A stretch of 22,470 nt of DNA from Prevotellaceae bacterium (GCA_003150315.1 QAML01000107.1:1-22470), one strand, 5' to 3'; counted from the first letter of the stretch, positions 1 through 7,570 are shown. Notes: a model not told the origin generated them from the sequence alone. Numbers and translations are program-made.

Positions 1-11
1 TTGATTTTTGT

Positions 12-238
12 TAGTCCGGCTTTTCGGGGCCGGAGTTCCCGTAACTACAGGCTTAAAAGGTCGTGTTCCGTACATGCAAGGTTTCCGGGAAAAATACCGC
101 AAGCCCTTCAGGGCGCGGAAGATTTTTCCACGGAACCCGAAGGGCTTGACCTTGCTTGTACGAAAAGAACACGAATTACCTTTGCCTGTGAGTTACGGGG
201 ACTCGGCTACGGGATGGCAGCTCTTTCCGATAGGACTA
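12..238. ncRNA. Candidate structured RNA, rod-shaped hairpin (6S-like?)
   Basis: A long imperfect inverted repeat folds almost end to end. Pairings seen: 12-17 with 233-238; 33-46 with 191-204 (14 bp, one G-T); 47-52 with 184-189; 56-61 with 178-183; 62-68 with 167-173; 69-73 with 158-162; 74-82 with 149-157 (one mismatch); 100-113 with 136-148 (one bulge); 114-120 with 126-132, loop 121-125. The only large interruption inside the rod is a one-sided bulge at 83-99. Length (about 230 nt) and rod shape recall 6S RNA (SsrS), but I cannot match a 6S consensus and any promoter would lie outside the window. Strand is unresolved; T-rich sequence after 238 mildly favours plus. Two overlapping ORFs here are probably incidental to the structure. 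Confidence 0.5.
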
Positions 239-287
239 TTTCATAAGATTTTGACCGGATTATTACCGGCCTTTACAGAAAAAATGC

Positions 288-296
288 TATCTTTGC
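288..296 (+). promoter_or_regulatory. Bacteroidetes -7 box (TATCTTTGC)
   Basis: TATCTTTGC is a perfect TAnnTTTGC box with predicted start near 303. No TTTG lies at the usual 19-21 nt upstream distance. It sits just after the rod-like RNA and points at a region with only a very small ORF, so it may drive a small RNA or peptide. Confidence 0.5.
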
Positions 297-321
297 ATTG
301 ATAAAAGAGTTATTTGAAAGC

Positions 322-414
322 ATGAGGAACATGGTGGTTCTGAACAATCCGGCATTTTCTTATCCGTTGCCCGTTCTCATGCGAGTTTACTACAAATCGT
401 TGATAGTCAAATAA
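322..414 (+). CDS. Possible 30-aa peptide ORF / small RNA
   Basis: An ATG about 19 nt after the predicted start of the 288-296 promoter opens a 30-codon frame (MRNMVVLNNP start, ...KSLIVK end, TAA at 412-414). A purine-rich GAAAG precedes the ATG. The same stretch can fold: GCATGAG at 320-326 pairs with CTCATGC near 376-382, so the transcript could equally be a non-coding small RNA. The peptide has no recognised motif and weak hydrophobic character. No other gene lies between the structured RNA and repeat array 1. Coding status is speculative and rests only on promoter placement. Confidence 0.22.
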   Translation: MRNMVVLNNPAFSYPLPVLMRVYYKSLIVK

Positions 415-637
415 AATACTTCACACTATCACAAATATAATAAGATTCCGTGAAATTATAAAAGATTTTTATCGGAATAAAGCCTAAAATTGCCGCCGAT
501 TCGGTTAGCGACAACAAGAACTGCACAAACCGGCGGAGAGTGCAATTTTGCGTGCTTCACATCAGTTTCGGCAGTGCACGGAACGCCTAAAAAACGTTAT
601 TTATAAGTTGCTGATTATCAATACACGGGGGAAGCGC
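415..637. other. Non-coding stretch with one long hairpin (487-548)
   Basis: No convincing gene. AAATTGC (487-493) pairs with GCAATTT (542-548), and an adjacent CCGCCG pairs with CGGCGG near 531-536, giving a hairpin about 62 nt long. It could end or stabilise a transcript from the 288-296 promoter, but the following T-run is short. The rest is AT-rich with no recognisable signal up to array 1. Confidence 0.3.
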
Positions 638-638
638 A

Positions 639-743
639 AAAATACAAGGCACTTATTTTAAAATACAAGGCACTTATTTCAAAATATATGGCACTTATTT
701 CAAAATATATGGCTTGTATTTTTCACGATAAGCCATGTATTTT
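639..743 (+). repeat. 21-bp phased array, copy 1 (five units)
   Basis: Five abutting 21-bp units, no spacers: 639-659, 660-680, 681-701, 702-722 and 723-743. Each is 9 nt, a GGC or GCC core, then 9 nt. Cores start at 648, 669, 690, 711 (GGC) and 732 (GCC), exactly 21 bp apart. Units 1 and 2 share left half AAAATACAA and right half ACTTATTT(T/C); unit 4 has AAAATATAT and TTGTATTTT; the terminal inverted unit has TCACGATAA and ATGTATTTT and forms a hairpin with unit 4. A GCGCA flank precedes the array. It lies 47 bp beyond the stop of the Crp/Fnr gene, at the 3' end of the seven-gene operon, so it may also act in termination. Not a CRISPR, since there are no unique spacers. Confidence 0.92.
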
Positions 744-790
744 TTTCAGACATCAAAAACAGAGTTATTTTAATGCCATTCCGGGGTAAA

Positions 791-1468
791 TCACATCACT
801 TTTGCGATGAGTTTTTCCATATACGGAATGTCTATTATTCCCCGTGTGAACGAAAGAAGTCCCGCATCCTCGAGTTTATGCAGTGTGCGCGACACGTTCA
901 AACGAGTTTCACCCACACATTCGGCAAGGTCGGTCATCTTACATTTAATCTGTTTTCTGCCGGCAGGGCGCAAAACCTGACGTGAAAACAGGTCGGTGAT
1001 TTTTGCTTCTGTTGTTTGGGGCGGCAAACGGCGCAGACGGTTCACCGTGTCCTGTGCCAACGAGCTGAGCATGTTTGTGAAATTGAATCGGAACACATCG
1101 TTTTCCATCATCTGCCTCACGATTACGCTTTTGGGCAGACGCAAATAATACCCTCCGCTGTCGGCGGTGTAATTGCGTGTGTATGTAGTGTGAAGTCCGA
1201 AGAGACATTGCGGTTCAACAACACTTACGGCATGAACCAGCTCGTATATGGTGAACCGGTTTTTGCCAAATGCGGCAGAAGCCTGCACGAATCCTTCGAG
1301 CAGAAACAGGAGCGAGCGACACTCTTCGCCCGAAGTGATTATGGCATTTCCCTTGCGCATGGGCGCAACCACGGGATTTATGGTTTCGTAAATACTCGAA
1401 AGCGTAGAACCGTCTATTCCAAGAAACAGCGGAAGTGAAGCCAGTTGTTCGTAATCGAGTTTTTTCAT
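791..1468 (-). CDS. Crp/Fnr family transcriptional regulator
   Basis: 225-aa regulator with a cyclic-nucleotide-binding-like beta-roll (roughly residues 10-120), a dimer helix, and a C-terminal winged helix containing KMTDLAECVGETRLNVSRTL as the recognition region. No Cys cluster of the Fnr Fe-S type is visible, so the effector is unknown. The start is set at the MKKLDYEQ methionine because the longer frame (to 1522) runs back into the end of the upstream apbE gene; the chosen ATG lies 5 nt after that stop. It is the last gene of a minus-strand operon that also encodes MntP and ApbE, so it could respond to redox or metal state, which is inference. Repeat array 1 follows its stop. Confidence 0.85.
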   Translation of the reverse strand: MKKLDYEQLASLPLFLGIDGSTLSSIYETINPVVAPMRKGNAIITSGEECRSLLFLLEGFVQASAAFGKNRFTIYELVHAVSVVEPQCLFGLHTTYTRNYTADSGGYYLRLPKSVIVRQMMENDVFRFNFTNMLSSLAQDTVNRLRRLPPQTTEAKITDLFSRQVLRPAGRKQIKCKMTDLAECVGETRLNVSRTLHKLEDAGLLSFTRGIIDIPYMEKLIAKVM

Positions 1469-1473
1469 CGCTT

Positions 1474-2505
1474 TTATCTTTTGGCTTTCGCAATTCTCGC
1501 AGCAAGCTGCGGCGACATCCATACTCCGTATCCGCCTTTCTCGTCGGAATATATGAAATACGCCTCCAACTCCTTATGATTTCGGAGAACTTCCTTGGCA
1601 GAATCCACGCCGAGCACCATAAAAGCTGTGGCGTAAGCGTCGGCTGTGGCACAATCGCGGGCTATGACCGTTGAAGAAAGCAGGGTGTGCTGCACGGGAT
1701 AGCCGGAGCGGGGATCTATGGTATGGGCATAGCGTTTGCCGTTTCGATAATAGAATCTGCGATAATTTCCACTCGTAGCCATTCCGCAATCGGAGAGTTC
1801 CACCACGGCTTCAATCTCATTGTTCACCTGCGTACTGTCGTCAACGGGACGATTTATGCCTATGCTCCACAGCGCATTCTTGGAATTTTTTCCCTTAGCC
1901 GCAATCTCTCCGCCAATTTCAACGAGATAATCTTTAATGCCAAGCTCGTTGAAAAGCGCAGCTACGACATCGCACCCGTAACCTTTGGCTATTGCGCTGC
2001 AATCGAGCTTCGTTTCCGGATTTTGCTTTATTACCCTGCCGCCATCCGAGAGAGAAACCTTGCGATAGCCCACTGTTTTAAGAAGATTGAGGATTGCAGA
2101 GGAAGTAACACTGTCCTTTTTTGCAAAACCAAAGCCCCAGGCATTAACAAGCGGTGCAACGGTAATGTCGAAAGCACCATTGGTTGCTTCCGAAACGGTT
2201 TGCGCCAAATTAAAAACATGGCTGAACATGCTGTCAACCCTGACATCGCGATTTTCATTGACAGCGGTGATGATGCTCCGTTTGTTGAACGACGAAAGCG
2301 AGGCATCGACCATGGCGAGACGCTTGTCTATCTCGGCTTGCAGGTCGCGATTGTAGGAATATGTTATGTGGTAATAAGTTCCGAACACATTTCCTTCATT
2401 ATATATGTATCGCGTGTTATTGCGGCTGATTATGACAGCCGCACTCGCTATCGCAAGAAACACGAGAAATATTATCTTTCCTTTTCCGAGTCTTCCGCTT
2501 TTCAT
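1474..2505 (-). CDS. apbE: FAD:protein FMN transferase (ApbE family)
   Basis: 343-aa ApbE-family protein that covalently attaches FMN from FAD to threonines of exported flavoproteins such as Rnf/Nqr subunits. Residues 9-27 form an N-terminal membrane anchor, so the enzyme acts on the periplasmic side. Family motifs in order: NGAFDITVAPLVNAWGFG (109-126), LDCSAIAKGYGCD (167-179), VEIGGEI (195-201), GMATSGNYR (241-249), HTIDPRSGYP (261-270) and CATADAYATA (285-294), the last containing the Asp expected to bind Mg. Length is normal. It starts 12 nt after mntP and is followed after 5 nt by the Crp/Fnr gene, so all three are probably co-transcribed. No target flavoprotein is encoded in this window. 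Confidence 0.92.
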   Translation of the reverse strand: MKSGRLGKGKIIFLVFLAIASAAVIISRNNTRYIYNEGNVFGTYYHITYSYNRDLQAEIDKRLAMVDASLSSFNKRSIITAVNENRDVRVDSMFSHVFNLAQTVSEATNGAFDITVAPLVNAWGFGFAKKDSVTSSAILNLLKTVGYRKVSLSDGGRVIKQNPETKLDCSAIAKGYGCDVVAALFNELGIKDYLVEIGGEIAAKGKNSKNALWSIGINRPVDDSTQVNNEIEAVVELSDCGMATSGNYRRFYYRNGKRYAHTIDPRSGYPVQHTLLSSTVIARDCATADAYATAFMVLGVDSAKEVLRNHKELEAYFIYSDEKGGYGVWMSPQLAARIAKAKR

Positions 2506-2517
2506 AACAACAGATGT

Positions 2518-3078
2518 TTATCCCCAAACAAGGGTTTTGATGCCGAGAAGAATGAGTATGATGCCCCCGAAAAACTCTCCCTTGAATTCGAAACGCTTTC
2601 CCACAAACACACCGATGGCTTTACCTGTGAGCGCAAGCAGGAACGAACCGAGAGCTATGATAAAGAGCGGCATGGCAACAGATGAAACCGATTCGAGACC
2701 CATACAGGTGAACGTTATGCCTATGGCAAGAGCGTCGATGCTCGTTGCAACGGCAAGATAAAGCAATGTCAGAACGCTGTTGGGGTTGAACGGACGTTCT
2801 TCTTCACCATGCAGACTTTCCCAAACCATTTTGCCGCCAATCAAAACGAGGAGTACGAAAGCTATAATGGGAGTAAAACTCTCTATATAGGATATGAACA
2901 ATCCCGAAACACCCCACCCTACTAACGGCATAAGAGCCTGGAACAATCCGAAAAGCAAAGCCATGAACAATGCCTGGGAAAGATGAAAACGTTTCTCGAT
3001 TATTCCGCACGTAAAAGCAACGCCGAAACAGTCCATTGCAAGAGCGAGCGAAAGAAATATACTCTCAATTATACTCAT
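2518..3078 (-). CDS. mntP: Manganese efflux pump MntP
   Basis: 186-aa inner-membrane protein with six predicted hydrophobic segments. It carries the two inverted-repeat signatures of MntP: ALAMDCFGVA (12-21, Asp16) and ATSIDALAIG (111-120, Asp115), the paired acidic residues of the metal path in this family. Full length matches the family (about 185-190 aa). It is expected to export Mn(II). It lies 25 nt after the DUF6048 gene and 12 nt before apbE. I see no yybP-ykoY-type manganese riboswitch in the short spacer, so it is probably expressed from the operon promoter near 5906 rather than by a private Mn switch. Confidence 0.93.
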   Translation of the reverse strand: MSIIESIFLSLALAMDCFGVAFTCGIIEKRFHLSQALFMALLFGLFQALMPLVGWGVSGLFISYIESFTPIIAFVLLVLIGGKMVWESLHGEEERPFNPNSVLTLLYLAVATSIDALAIGITFTCMGLESVSSVAMPLFIIALGSFLLALTGKAIGVFVGKRFEFKGEFFGGIILILLGIKTLVWG

Positions 3079-3103
3079 ACTGTTTGTGAAATGATTATGT
3101 CTG

Positions 3104-3829
3104 TCAAATATCGAAAATCAAGTTGAATGTGCCGCCTATGACCGTTGTCCCGCTCTTTCCGAAGCCGGGCACATACCACGGTTCGCCTATACTTGCAGAT
3201 TTTCCCGAGATTCGGTTTTTATATCTCGCGGTCCAGCCCAAATGAAATATCTTCCAGATTTTCGTTTCTACACCGAAAGTCAGCTCAAGCCAAAGCTGGT
3301 TTCCACTCAAACCTTTGAAATCGTAAGGAACTTCGTTGTTCCAAAAAGGATCTTTGAGATTCGGTCCGCTTATGTCGTATTTGAACGAAGAATAAGCCAA
3401 TCTTCCACCGGCGAAAACCCTGTTGCCTGAAATCTTGTCGCCAAGAATATTATAATCAAGCCCCACGCGGAAGAACGGAGAGTTTGTTTTATAGTGCAGA
3501 TTGGTTGCCTCGTCCGTATGATTGCTCACGCCCATTCCGATTTCCACTATAGGAAAATAAGTACCTTTTATATTAGCCCTAACAGCACCTTCGTATTCGC
3601 CGTAAGATGAGACCAGAGACAGAAAAGCCCCGGCAAGGTTTCCCGAAACAGAGAAACCGGCAAGAAATGGCAGTTCCTTCTGCTGCGCCGAAGCCACATT
3701 ATCGGGACTATATTGCACCCCGCGTATTTTTTGAGGCGCAGCAGCCACGGAATCACGCTGGGCGTTGGCACCAAAAGGCATGGCAAGGCTAAGGCAAAGC
3801 AATATATACTTTGAAATTCTCGACCACAT
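3104..3829 (-). CDS. DUF6048-like outer-membrane-type protein
   Basis: 241-aa protein with a cleavable signal peptide (residues 1-23, ending ...FGANAQ). The rest is rich in alternating aromatic/hydrophobic strands (RVGLDYNIL, VFAGGRLAYSSF, QLWLELTFGVETKIW, HLGWTARYK) and ends GGTFNLIFDI, typical of a small outer-membrane beta-barrel. I recognise it as resembling DUF6048, which often sits beside DUF6452 in Bacteroidales; its molecular function is unknown. Its start overlaps the end of the DUF6452 gene by 41 nt. The overlap is kept because a later start (3781) would destroy the signal peptide. Probably translationally coupled. Confidence 0.75.
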   Translation of the reverse strand: MWSRISKYILLCLSLAMPFGANAQRDSVAAAPQKIRGVQYSPDNVASAQQKELPFLAGFSVSGNLAGAFLSLVSSYGEYEGAVRANIKGTYFPIVEIGMGVSNHTDEATNLHYKTNSPFFRVGLDYNILGDKISGNRVFAGGRLAYSSFKYDISGPNLKDPFWNNEVPYDFKGLSGNQLWLELTFGVETKIWKIFHLGWTARYKNRISGKSASIGEPWYVPGFGKSGTTVIGGTFNLIFDI

Positions 3830-4325
3830 TGTAATTTACTTTGGGATTGTTGAGCGCGACACTGTCTATTTGCGCAACTTTTGCGGAGCCGTTACCGCGC
3901 AAAAGGGTTACGGACGTAATTTTATGGAACATGGACGGGCTGCAGTCTATTGATTCAAAATGCGCCTCGTTAGTGTGAGCCACAACAACGGTATCGGTAC
4001 GGCTTTCACCTGAATTCGAAATGCAGAAAAGCAACGTGTCGGCACTCAAGCGGTAACTCATAGGCAAATTGACTTCTGTAAGATTCACACCACGGTTAAA
4101 GAGCACCGTATCAATGCTCGCGGCTTTCACGGTAAGGGTATCCTTAAGCACCACAGAGGCTCTGCTCGAGGAATCATAGAACATATATTTTGCCGAAACC
4201 GAATTGCTGAGCGGGCAGTCTATATTCGTGCACGACGAGAACGCCGTCATTGCAAACAGCAAGCTTATTATAACGCCGCCTGAGCCGGATATAGTATCCA
4301 AAAACCTATACATTTGCCGCAGCAT
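3789..4325 (-). CDS. DUF6452-like lipoprotein
   Basis: 178-aa predicted lipoprotein. The start is the MLRQM methionine, 7 nt after the glycosyltransferase stop and downstream of a purine-rich AAGGAA; the longer frame to 4409 overlaps the glycosyltransferase gene and is unlikely. A hydrophobic segment leads to the lipobox FSSC, followed by TNIDCPLSN. The remainder looks like a beta-rich periplasmic or outer-membrane-anchored domain. I recognise it as DUF6452-like, a family found next to DUF6048. The pairing, plus the 41-nt overlap with that gene, suggests the lipoprotein and barrel protein work together in the envelope. Function unknown. Confidence 0.75.
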   Translation of the reverse strand: MLRQMYRFLDTISGSGGVIISLLFAMTAFSSCTNIDCPLSNSVSAKYMFYDSSSRASVVLKDTLTVKAASIDTVLFNRGVNLTEVNLPMSYRLSADTLLFCISNSGESRTDTVVVAHTNEAHFESIDCSPSMFHKITSVTLLRGNGSAKVAQIDSVALNNPKVNYNVVENFKVYIALP

Positions 4326-4332
4326 GGACTTT

Positions 4333-5286
4333 TTATATTTCCTTCTCAATTTTGTAGTCGTTTCGTGAGGATGCGTTGCGGCTGATAAGCTCTCCGAGAA
4401 ATCCGGCAAGAAACAACTGCGTGCCGAGAAGCATCATAGTTAGCGCAATGTAGAAATACGGAGAATCGGTAACCAGATGTGCGGGAATATGATTGCCGAG
4501 AGCGTAAAGTTTATTTGCACCCACAATTACTATGGCAACGAATCCGATGAAAAACATAAGCGACCCGAGAAATCCGAAAACGTGCATCGGCTTGCGACCA
4601 AAGCTCGTGAGAAACCACAAACTCAACAAGTCGAGATAACCATTAAAGAAACGATTGAGACCGCCAAACTTTGTATGCCCGAACTTGCGTGCCTGATGGT
4701 GCACAACCTTTTCGCCAATTTTGTCGAAGCCCGCATTTTTTGCAAGATACGGTATGTAGCGATGCATTTCGCCGTATACTTCGATGTTTTTTATGACTTC
4801 GCGACGATAAGCCTTCAAACCGCAATTAAAATCATGCAGATTGTTTATGCCGCTAACCTTTCGCGCCGTGGCATTAAAGAGTTTCGTGGGAATAGTTTTG
4901 GAAAGCGGATCATAACGTTTCTTTTTGTAGCCCGAAACAAGGTCATAACCGTCCTCAATAATCATGCGGCGCAACTCGGGTATCTCGTCGGGCGAATCCT
5001 GAAGGTCGGCGTCCATGGTTATTACCACATCGCCTTGCGCTTTCTTGAATCCGCAGTAAAGAGCTGCGCTTTTGCCATAATTACGACGGAACTTAATGCC
5101 GTGAACATTGGTATCTTTTTCAGAAAGTTCCTCTATCACTTTCCAGGAATTGTCTGTGCTTCCGTCGTTCACGAATATTATTTCATACGTAAGCGAGTTG
5201 TTTTTTGCCACACGTACTATCCAATCATATAGTTCCTTTATGCTTTCGTCCTCGTTATAGAGTGGAATTACCAGCGATATGTCCAT
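4333..5286 (-). CDS. Polyprenyl-phosphate glycosyltransferase, GT2 (GtrB/DPM1-like)
   Basis: 317-aa GT2 enzyme expected to move a sugar from a nucleotide-sugar to undecaprenyl phosphate on the cytoplasmic face. The GT-A fold starts with LVIPLYNEDES (5-15); VNDGSTDNS (39-47) and the metal-binding MDADLQDSPDE (91-101) follow; HDFNCGLKAYRR (151-162) is the acceptor-side motif of the DPM1/GtrB subgroup. Two C-terminal transmembrane segments (about 235-257 and 278-300) match GtrB. It lies 7 nt after the DUF4199 gene and 7 nt before the DUF6452 gene. The sugar and final acceptor cannot be read from the sequence. No flippase or GT-C partner is in the window. Confidence 0.9.
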   Translation of the reverse strand: MDISLVIPLYNEDESIKELYDWIVRVAKNNSLTYEIIFVNDGSTDNSWKVIEELSEKDTNVHGIKFRRNYGKSAALYCGFKKAQGDVVITMDADLQDSPDEIPELRRMIIEDGYDLVSGYKKKRYDPLSKTIPTKLFNATARKVSGINNLHDFNCGLKAYRREVIKNIEVYGEMHRYIPYLAKNAGFDKIGEKVVHHQARKFGHTKFGGLNRFFNGYLDLLSLWFLTSFGRKPMHVFGFLGSLMFFIGFVAIVIVGANKLYALGNHIPAHLVTDSPYFYIALTMMLLGTQLFLAGFLGELISRNASSRNDYKIEKEI

Positions 5287-5293
5287 ATTTTTA

Positions 5294-5872
5294 TCATTTG
5301 CTTTTGGCTGTTCTGCGCACGGCGAGTAATGATGCCGGCAAGGACAGAATCAAACCGAGAAATATGTTTATGTCAAGAAGATTTGCCGCATAGGTTACCG
5401 GCGAAACGGACTGCATTGTTTCAAGAACGTTCTTCATGTCGTCAAGTCCCTTTCCGTCGGTCAGTTGTCTCATGCTTTCCATTTTGAATGCCTCTTTCAC
5501 TTCAGGGGAATCCAGTCCTTGCAAATAACCGTCTATGAATGCGCCGTTGTCAAAGAACTGAAAATAAACGTAACATGCCGCCGAAAGCAAAAGGGCTGCG
5601 TAAAAATACAAAAGTATTGAGAACAGATAGCCTCTGCCAAACGACATCACGCCGTCGCAAACGCTGTCGCGAAATTTGCAAAGCAGCAAATAACCCATTA
5701 CGGGCGTTGAGGCGAACACCAGATAGAACACGAGCGAAAGCATGGTGTGTTCCAAAGAATTTACAAAGCACAACATTCCCACAATCCAGTACATTCCGTA
5801 GGGCAGCGCGTAGTTCATGGCAAAAGCATTTGTTTGCCTGAAAGTATTGGGGGACATTTGTTTCGGTTCCAT
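5294..5872 (-). CDS. DUF4199 family membrane protein
   Basis: 192-aa integral membrane protein with four predicted hydrophobic segments (about 25-45, 47-66, 80-104 and 160-182) and a soluble helical insert between the third and fourth (ending ...KGLDDMKNVLETM). Architecture and the SFGRGYLFSILLYFYAALL stretch fit DUF4199, which commonly precedes a GT2 glycosyltransferase in Bacteroidetes. Function is not known. It is the first gene of the seven-gene operon, with a perfect -7 box at 5902-5910 upstream. The next gene starts 7 nt after its stop. Confidence 0.8.
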   Translation of the reverse strand: MEPKQMSPNTFRQTNAFAMNYALPYGMYWIVGMLCFVNSLEHTMLSLVFYLVFASTPVMGYLLLCKFRDSVCDGVMSFGRGYLFSILLYFYAALLLSAACYVYFQFFDNGAFIDGYLQGLDSPEVKEAFKMESMRQLTDGKGLDDMKNVLETMQSVSPVTYAANLLDINIFLGLILSLPASLLAVRRTAKSK

Positions 5873-5901
5873 TGGTGTTGTGTAGTTTGCTTATAGTTTT
5901 T

Positions 5902-5910
5902 GCAAAGTTA
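5902..5910 (-). promoter_or_regulatory. Promoter of the seven-gene operon
   Basis: Minus-strand TAACTTTGC (TAnnTTTGC) lies 30 nt before the DUF4199 start codon. A TTG is present about 22 nt upstream of the box, close to the usual -33 spacing. No comparable box precedes the later genes of the operon, whose gaps are 25 nt or less. Confidence 0.65.
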
Positions 5911-5966
5911 CAATATATAATCCATTATTCTGCAAGCCTTCCCCGTATTTTGCCGTTCCGCATTGT

Positions 5967-7391
5967 TCAGAACATTACGGATGCTCTCACTCCGTTCTTG
6001 GAATGCAGCGGTTGCGCAACGGGCATCAAATTTCCGCCGTTCTCCATTATGGCATACGGATCGGTCAGTCCGCGCAGCGAAGCCGTCCAATATTTCACGC
6101 CATTGAGTTCTGCGGCTCCCGCCTGCCTCAACAGTATGTTTATCTTTGTCATTCCGCCCAGATTGTTCCAGAAGTTCATCCACTCGCCCACAGACGGGAG
6201 ATACCAATCGGAACATCCCTGCAAACTATTCTGATATTTGGCGGCAATGTTCACTGCTGCATTTTCGGCATTGCCTTTGAAATAGTCCGACACCTCATAT
6301 CCGCGCAAATCGGTCATGACACTCGATGTAATGTATTTCGAAGCCGAACTCGGAAGTGTCTCGGCATTGCTCCACGAAGTATTATCCGCCGCCTCGTTCA
6401 CCGCCATTGCGCGCCCGTAACCGTATTGTTCGCGATTTAAGTTCTCTGTGTCGTAAACTATTGCCCTGACATTGAAATCGTCATCACAAAGAAATGTTCC
6501 GACCGAGACTTTCCCTGTGGCAGTCGCCGTATAAGTTTTGCCATTCTCGAAATCCGCAGTTCTTATTCCCGCATCGCCATAACTTCCCGCACTGCTGCCG
6601 TCAATATCCACGTTCTCTATTATGTTCACACCGTTTTCGAGCGTTATTTCACACTCAAGCGTGGGCTTTGCTATGGTCTGCGCATGAAAAGCCACGTAAG
6701 TGTCGCCATCGGAATTGACATTGCACGAAATCTTCTCTATCTCATTAACCACAAACATGTTGCTATTCATATAAGTTTTGGCTAAAGAGGCAAACAACAA
6801 GGGTGCGGCTATAGCGGACTCCTTTGTGGCAACACGGTTTCCTATGGAAGCAAGGCGGTATGCCTTGGGGCTTACGCCGTCCGTCTTTTTAATGCTAAGA
6901 AAAGCCGAAGCGTTGTAAAGCGAAAGCGGCTGCGCCGAATTCTTAAGGTTGGCGGCTGTTGCACTCCTGTTATATGCGTAGTCGCGCGCCTTGGCATCGG
7001 CAAGTGTTCCGTTCTGGTTTTGATAGTCCACCGTTATGCACCGCGCTGCCGTGTCAACGCTCACCTTGGATGTGTTTGCGTATACCACATAGCAGTTAAT
7101 CCTGTCGTCGTCTGCCACATATTGGAAATTTCCTTTGAAACAGCCCGAAGCTTCATCGTATTTCAAAACGCTGAGTAAGCTTTTTTCGCCCACACTTCCG
7201 TTGCAGGCATACATAACATCGCCTTCGGCAAAATCATGTCCCGCCGGAGTTTCCATTTTCGGGGCAACCGAAACGTATATGGTCTTTATTTGTTTCTTGT
7301 CGTTCTTGTCGTTGCCGCCGTTATCGCTGCTGCACGAAGCCGCAAAGATCGCAGCAATAATGAAAAGCAATACGGATACTGTTTTATTCAT
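5967..7391 (-). CDS. Fimbrillin-like / DUF1566-type lipoprotein
   Basis: 474-aa predicted lipoprotein: hydrophobic leader and lipobox FAASC (Cys20), then an acidic Asn/Asp/Lys linker. Residues about 35-330 look like tandem beta-sandwich domains of the fimbrillin/Mfa kind (KTIYVSVAP at the start, repeated Thr/Ser-rich strands). The C-terminal part resembles the DUF1566 (Lcl-type) fold: GCSDWYLPSVGEWMNF from residue 392, then KYWTAS and a terminal NGVRASVMF. Such proteins are surface-exposed in Bacteroidales and may take part in adhesion or glycan contact. It stands alone with its own promoter at 7417-7425 and is divergent from the DUF4886 gene. Domain naming is by motif only. Confidence 0.7.
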   Translation of the reverse strand: MNKTVSVLLFIIAAIFAASCSSDNGGNDKNDKKQIKTIYVSVAPKMETPAGHDFAEGDVMYACNGSVGEKSLLSVLKYDEASGCFKGNFQYVADDDRINCYVVYANTSKVSVDTAARCITVDYQNQNGTLADAKARDYAYNRSATAANLKNSAQPLSLYNASAFLSIKKTDGVSPKAYRLASIGNRVATKESAIAAPLLFASLAKTYMNSNMFVVNEIEKISCNVNSDGDTYVAFHAQTIAKPTLECEITLENGVNIIENVDIDGSSAGSYGDAGIRTADFENGKTYTATATGKVSVGTFLCDDDFNVRAIVYDTENLNREQYGYGRAMAVNEAADNTSWSNAETLPSSASKYITSSVMTDLRGYEVSDYFKGNAENAAVNIAAKYQNSLQGCSDWYLPSVGEWMNFWNNLGGMTKINILLRQAGAAELNGVKYWTASLRGLTDPYAIMENGGNLMPVAQPLHSKNGVRASVMF

Positions 7392-7416
7392 ATAAGTTTT
7401 GTTTTAATATCGGAAA

Positions 7417-7425
7417 GCAAAGATA
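7417..7425 (-). promoter_or_regulatory. -7 box for the 474-aa lipoprotein
   Basis: Minus-strand TATCTTTGC is a perfect TAnnTTTGC, 26 nt before the start codon at 7391. No clear TTTG is seen at the -33 position. Confidence 0.6.
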
Positions 7426-7570
7426 AAAAATAAAGCTTGTTCGACGAATCTTTTTCATTGTTAATTCTTGGCGGCATCCACAGAGCCGCACACGCCGCAC
7501 GGCGCGGCACATATCCGCACGTTCCCATAAGGTTTCGGCTCGTTATCGGTCTCCCGTTGGGGAAAAACAC

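Noticed and set aside
1..301. Two overlapping plus-strand ORFs (81 and 97 aa)
   Set aside because: They coincide with the rod-like inverted repeat, one is open at the window edge, and neither resembles a protein family.
639..743. Array copies as CRISPR arrays
   Set aside because: The 21-bp units abut with no unique spacers, units flip orientation, and no cas genes are present.
1687..2685. 332-aa plus-strand ORF
   Set aside because: Antisense shadow of apbE and the 3' end of mntP, whose motifs are unmistakable on the minus strand.
3079..3103. Manganese riboswitch before mntP
   Set aside because: The spacer to the previous gene is only 25 nt, too short for a yybP-ykoY element.
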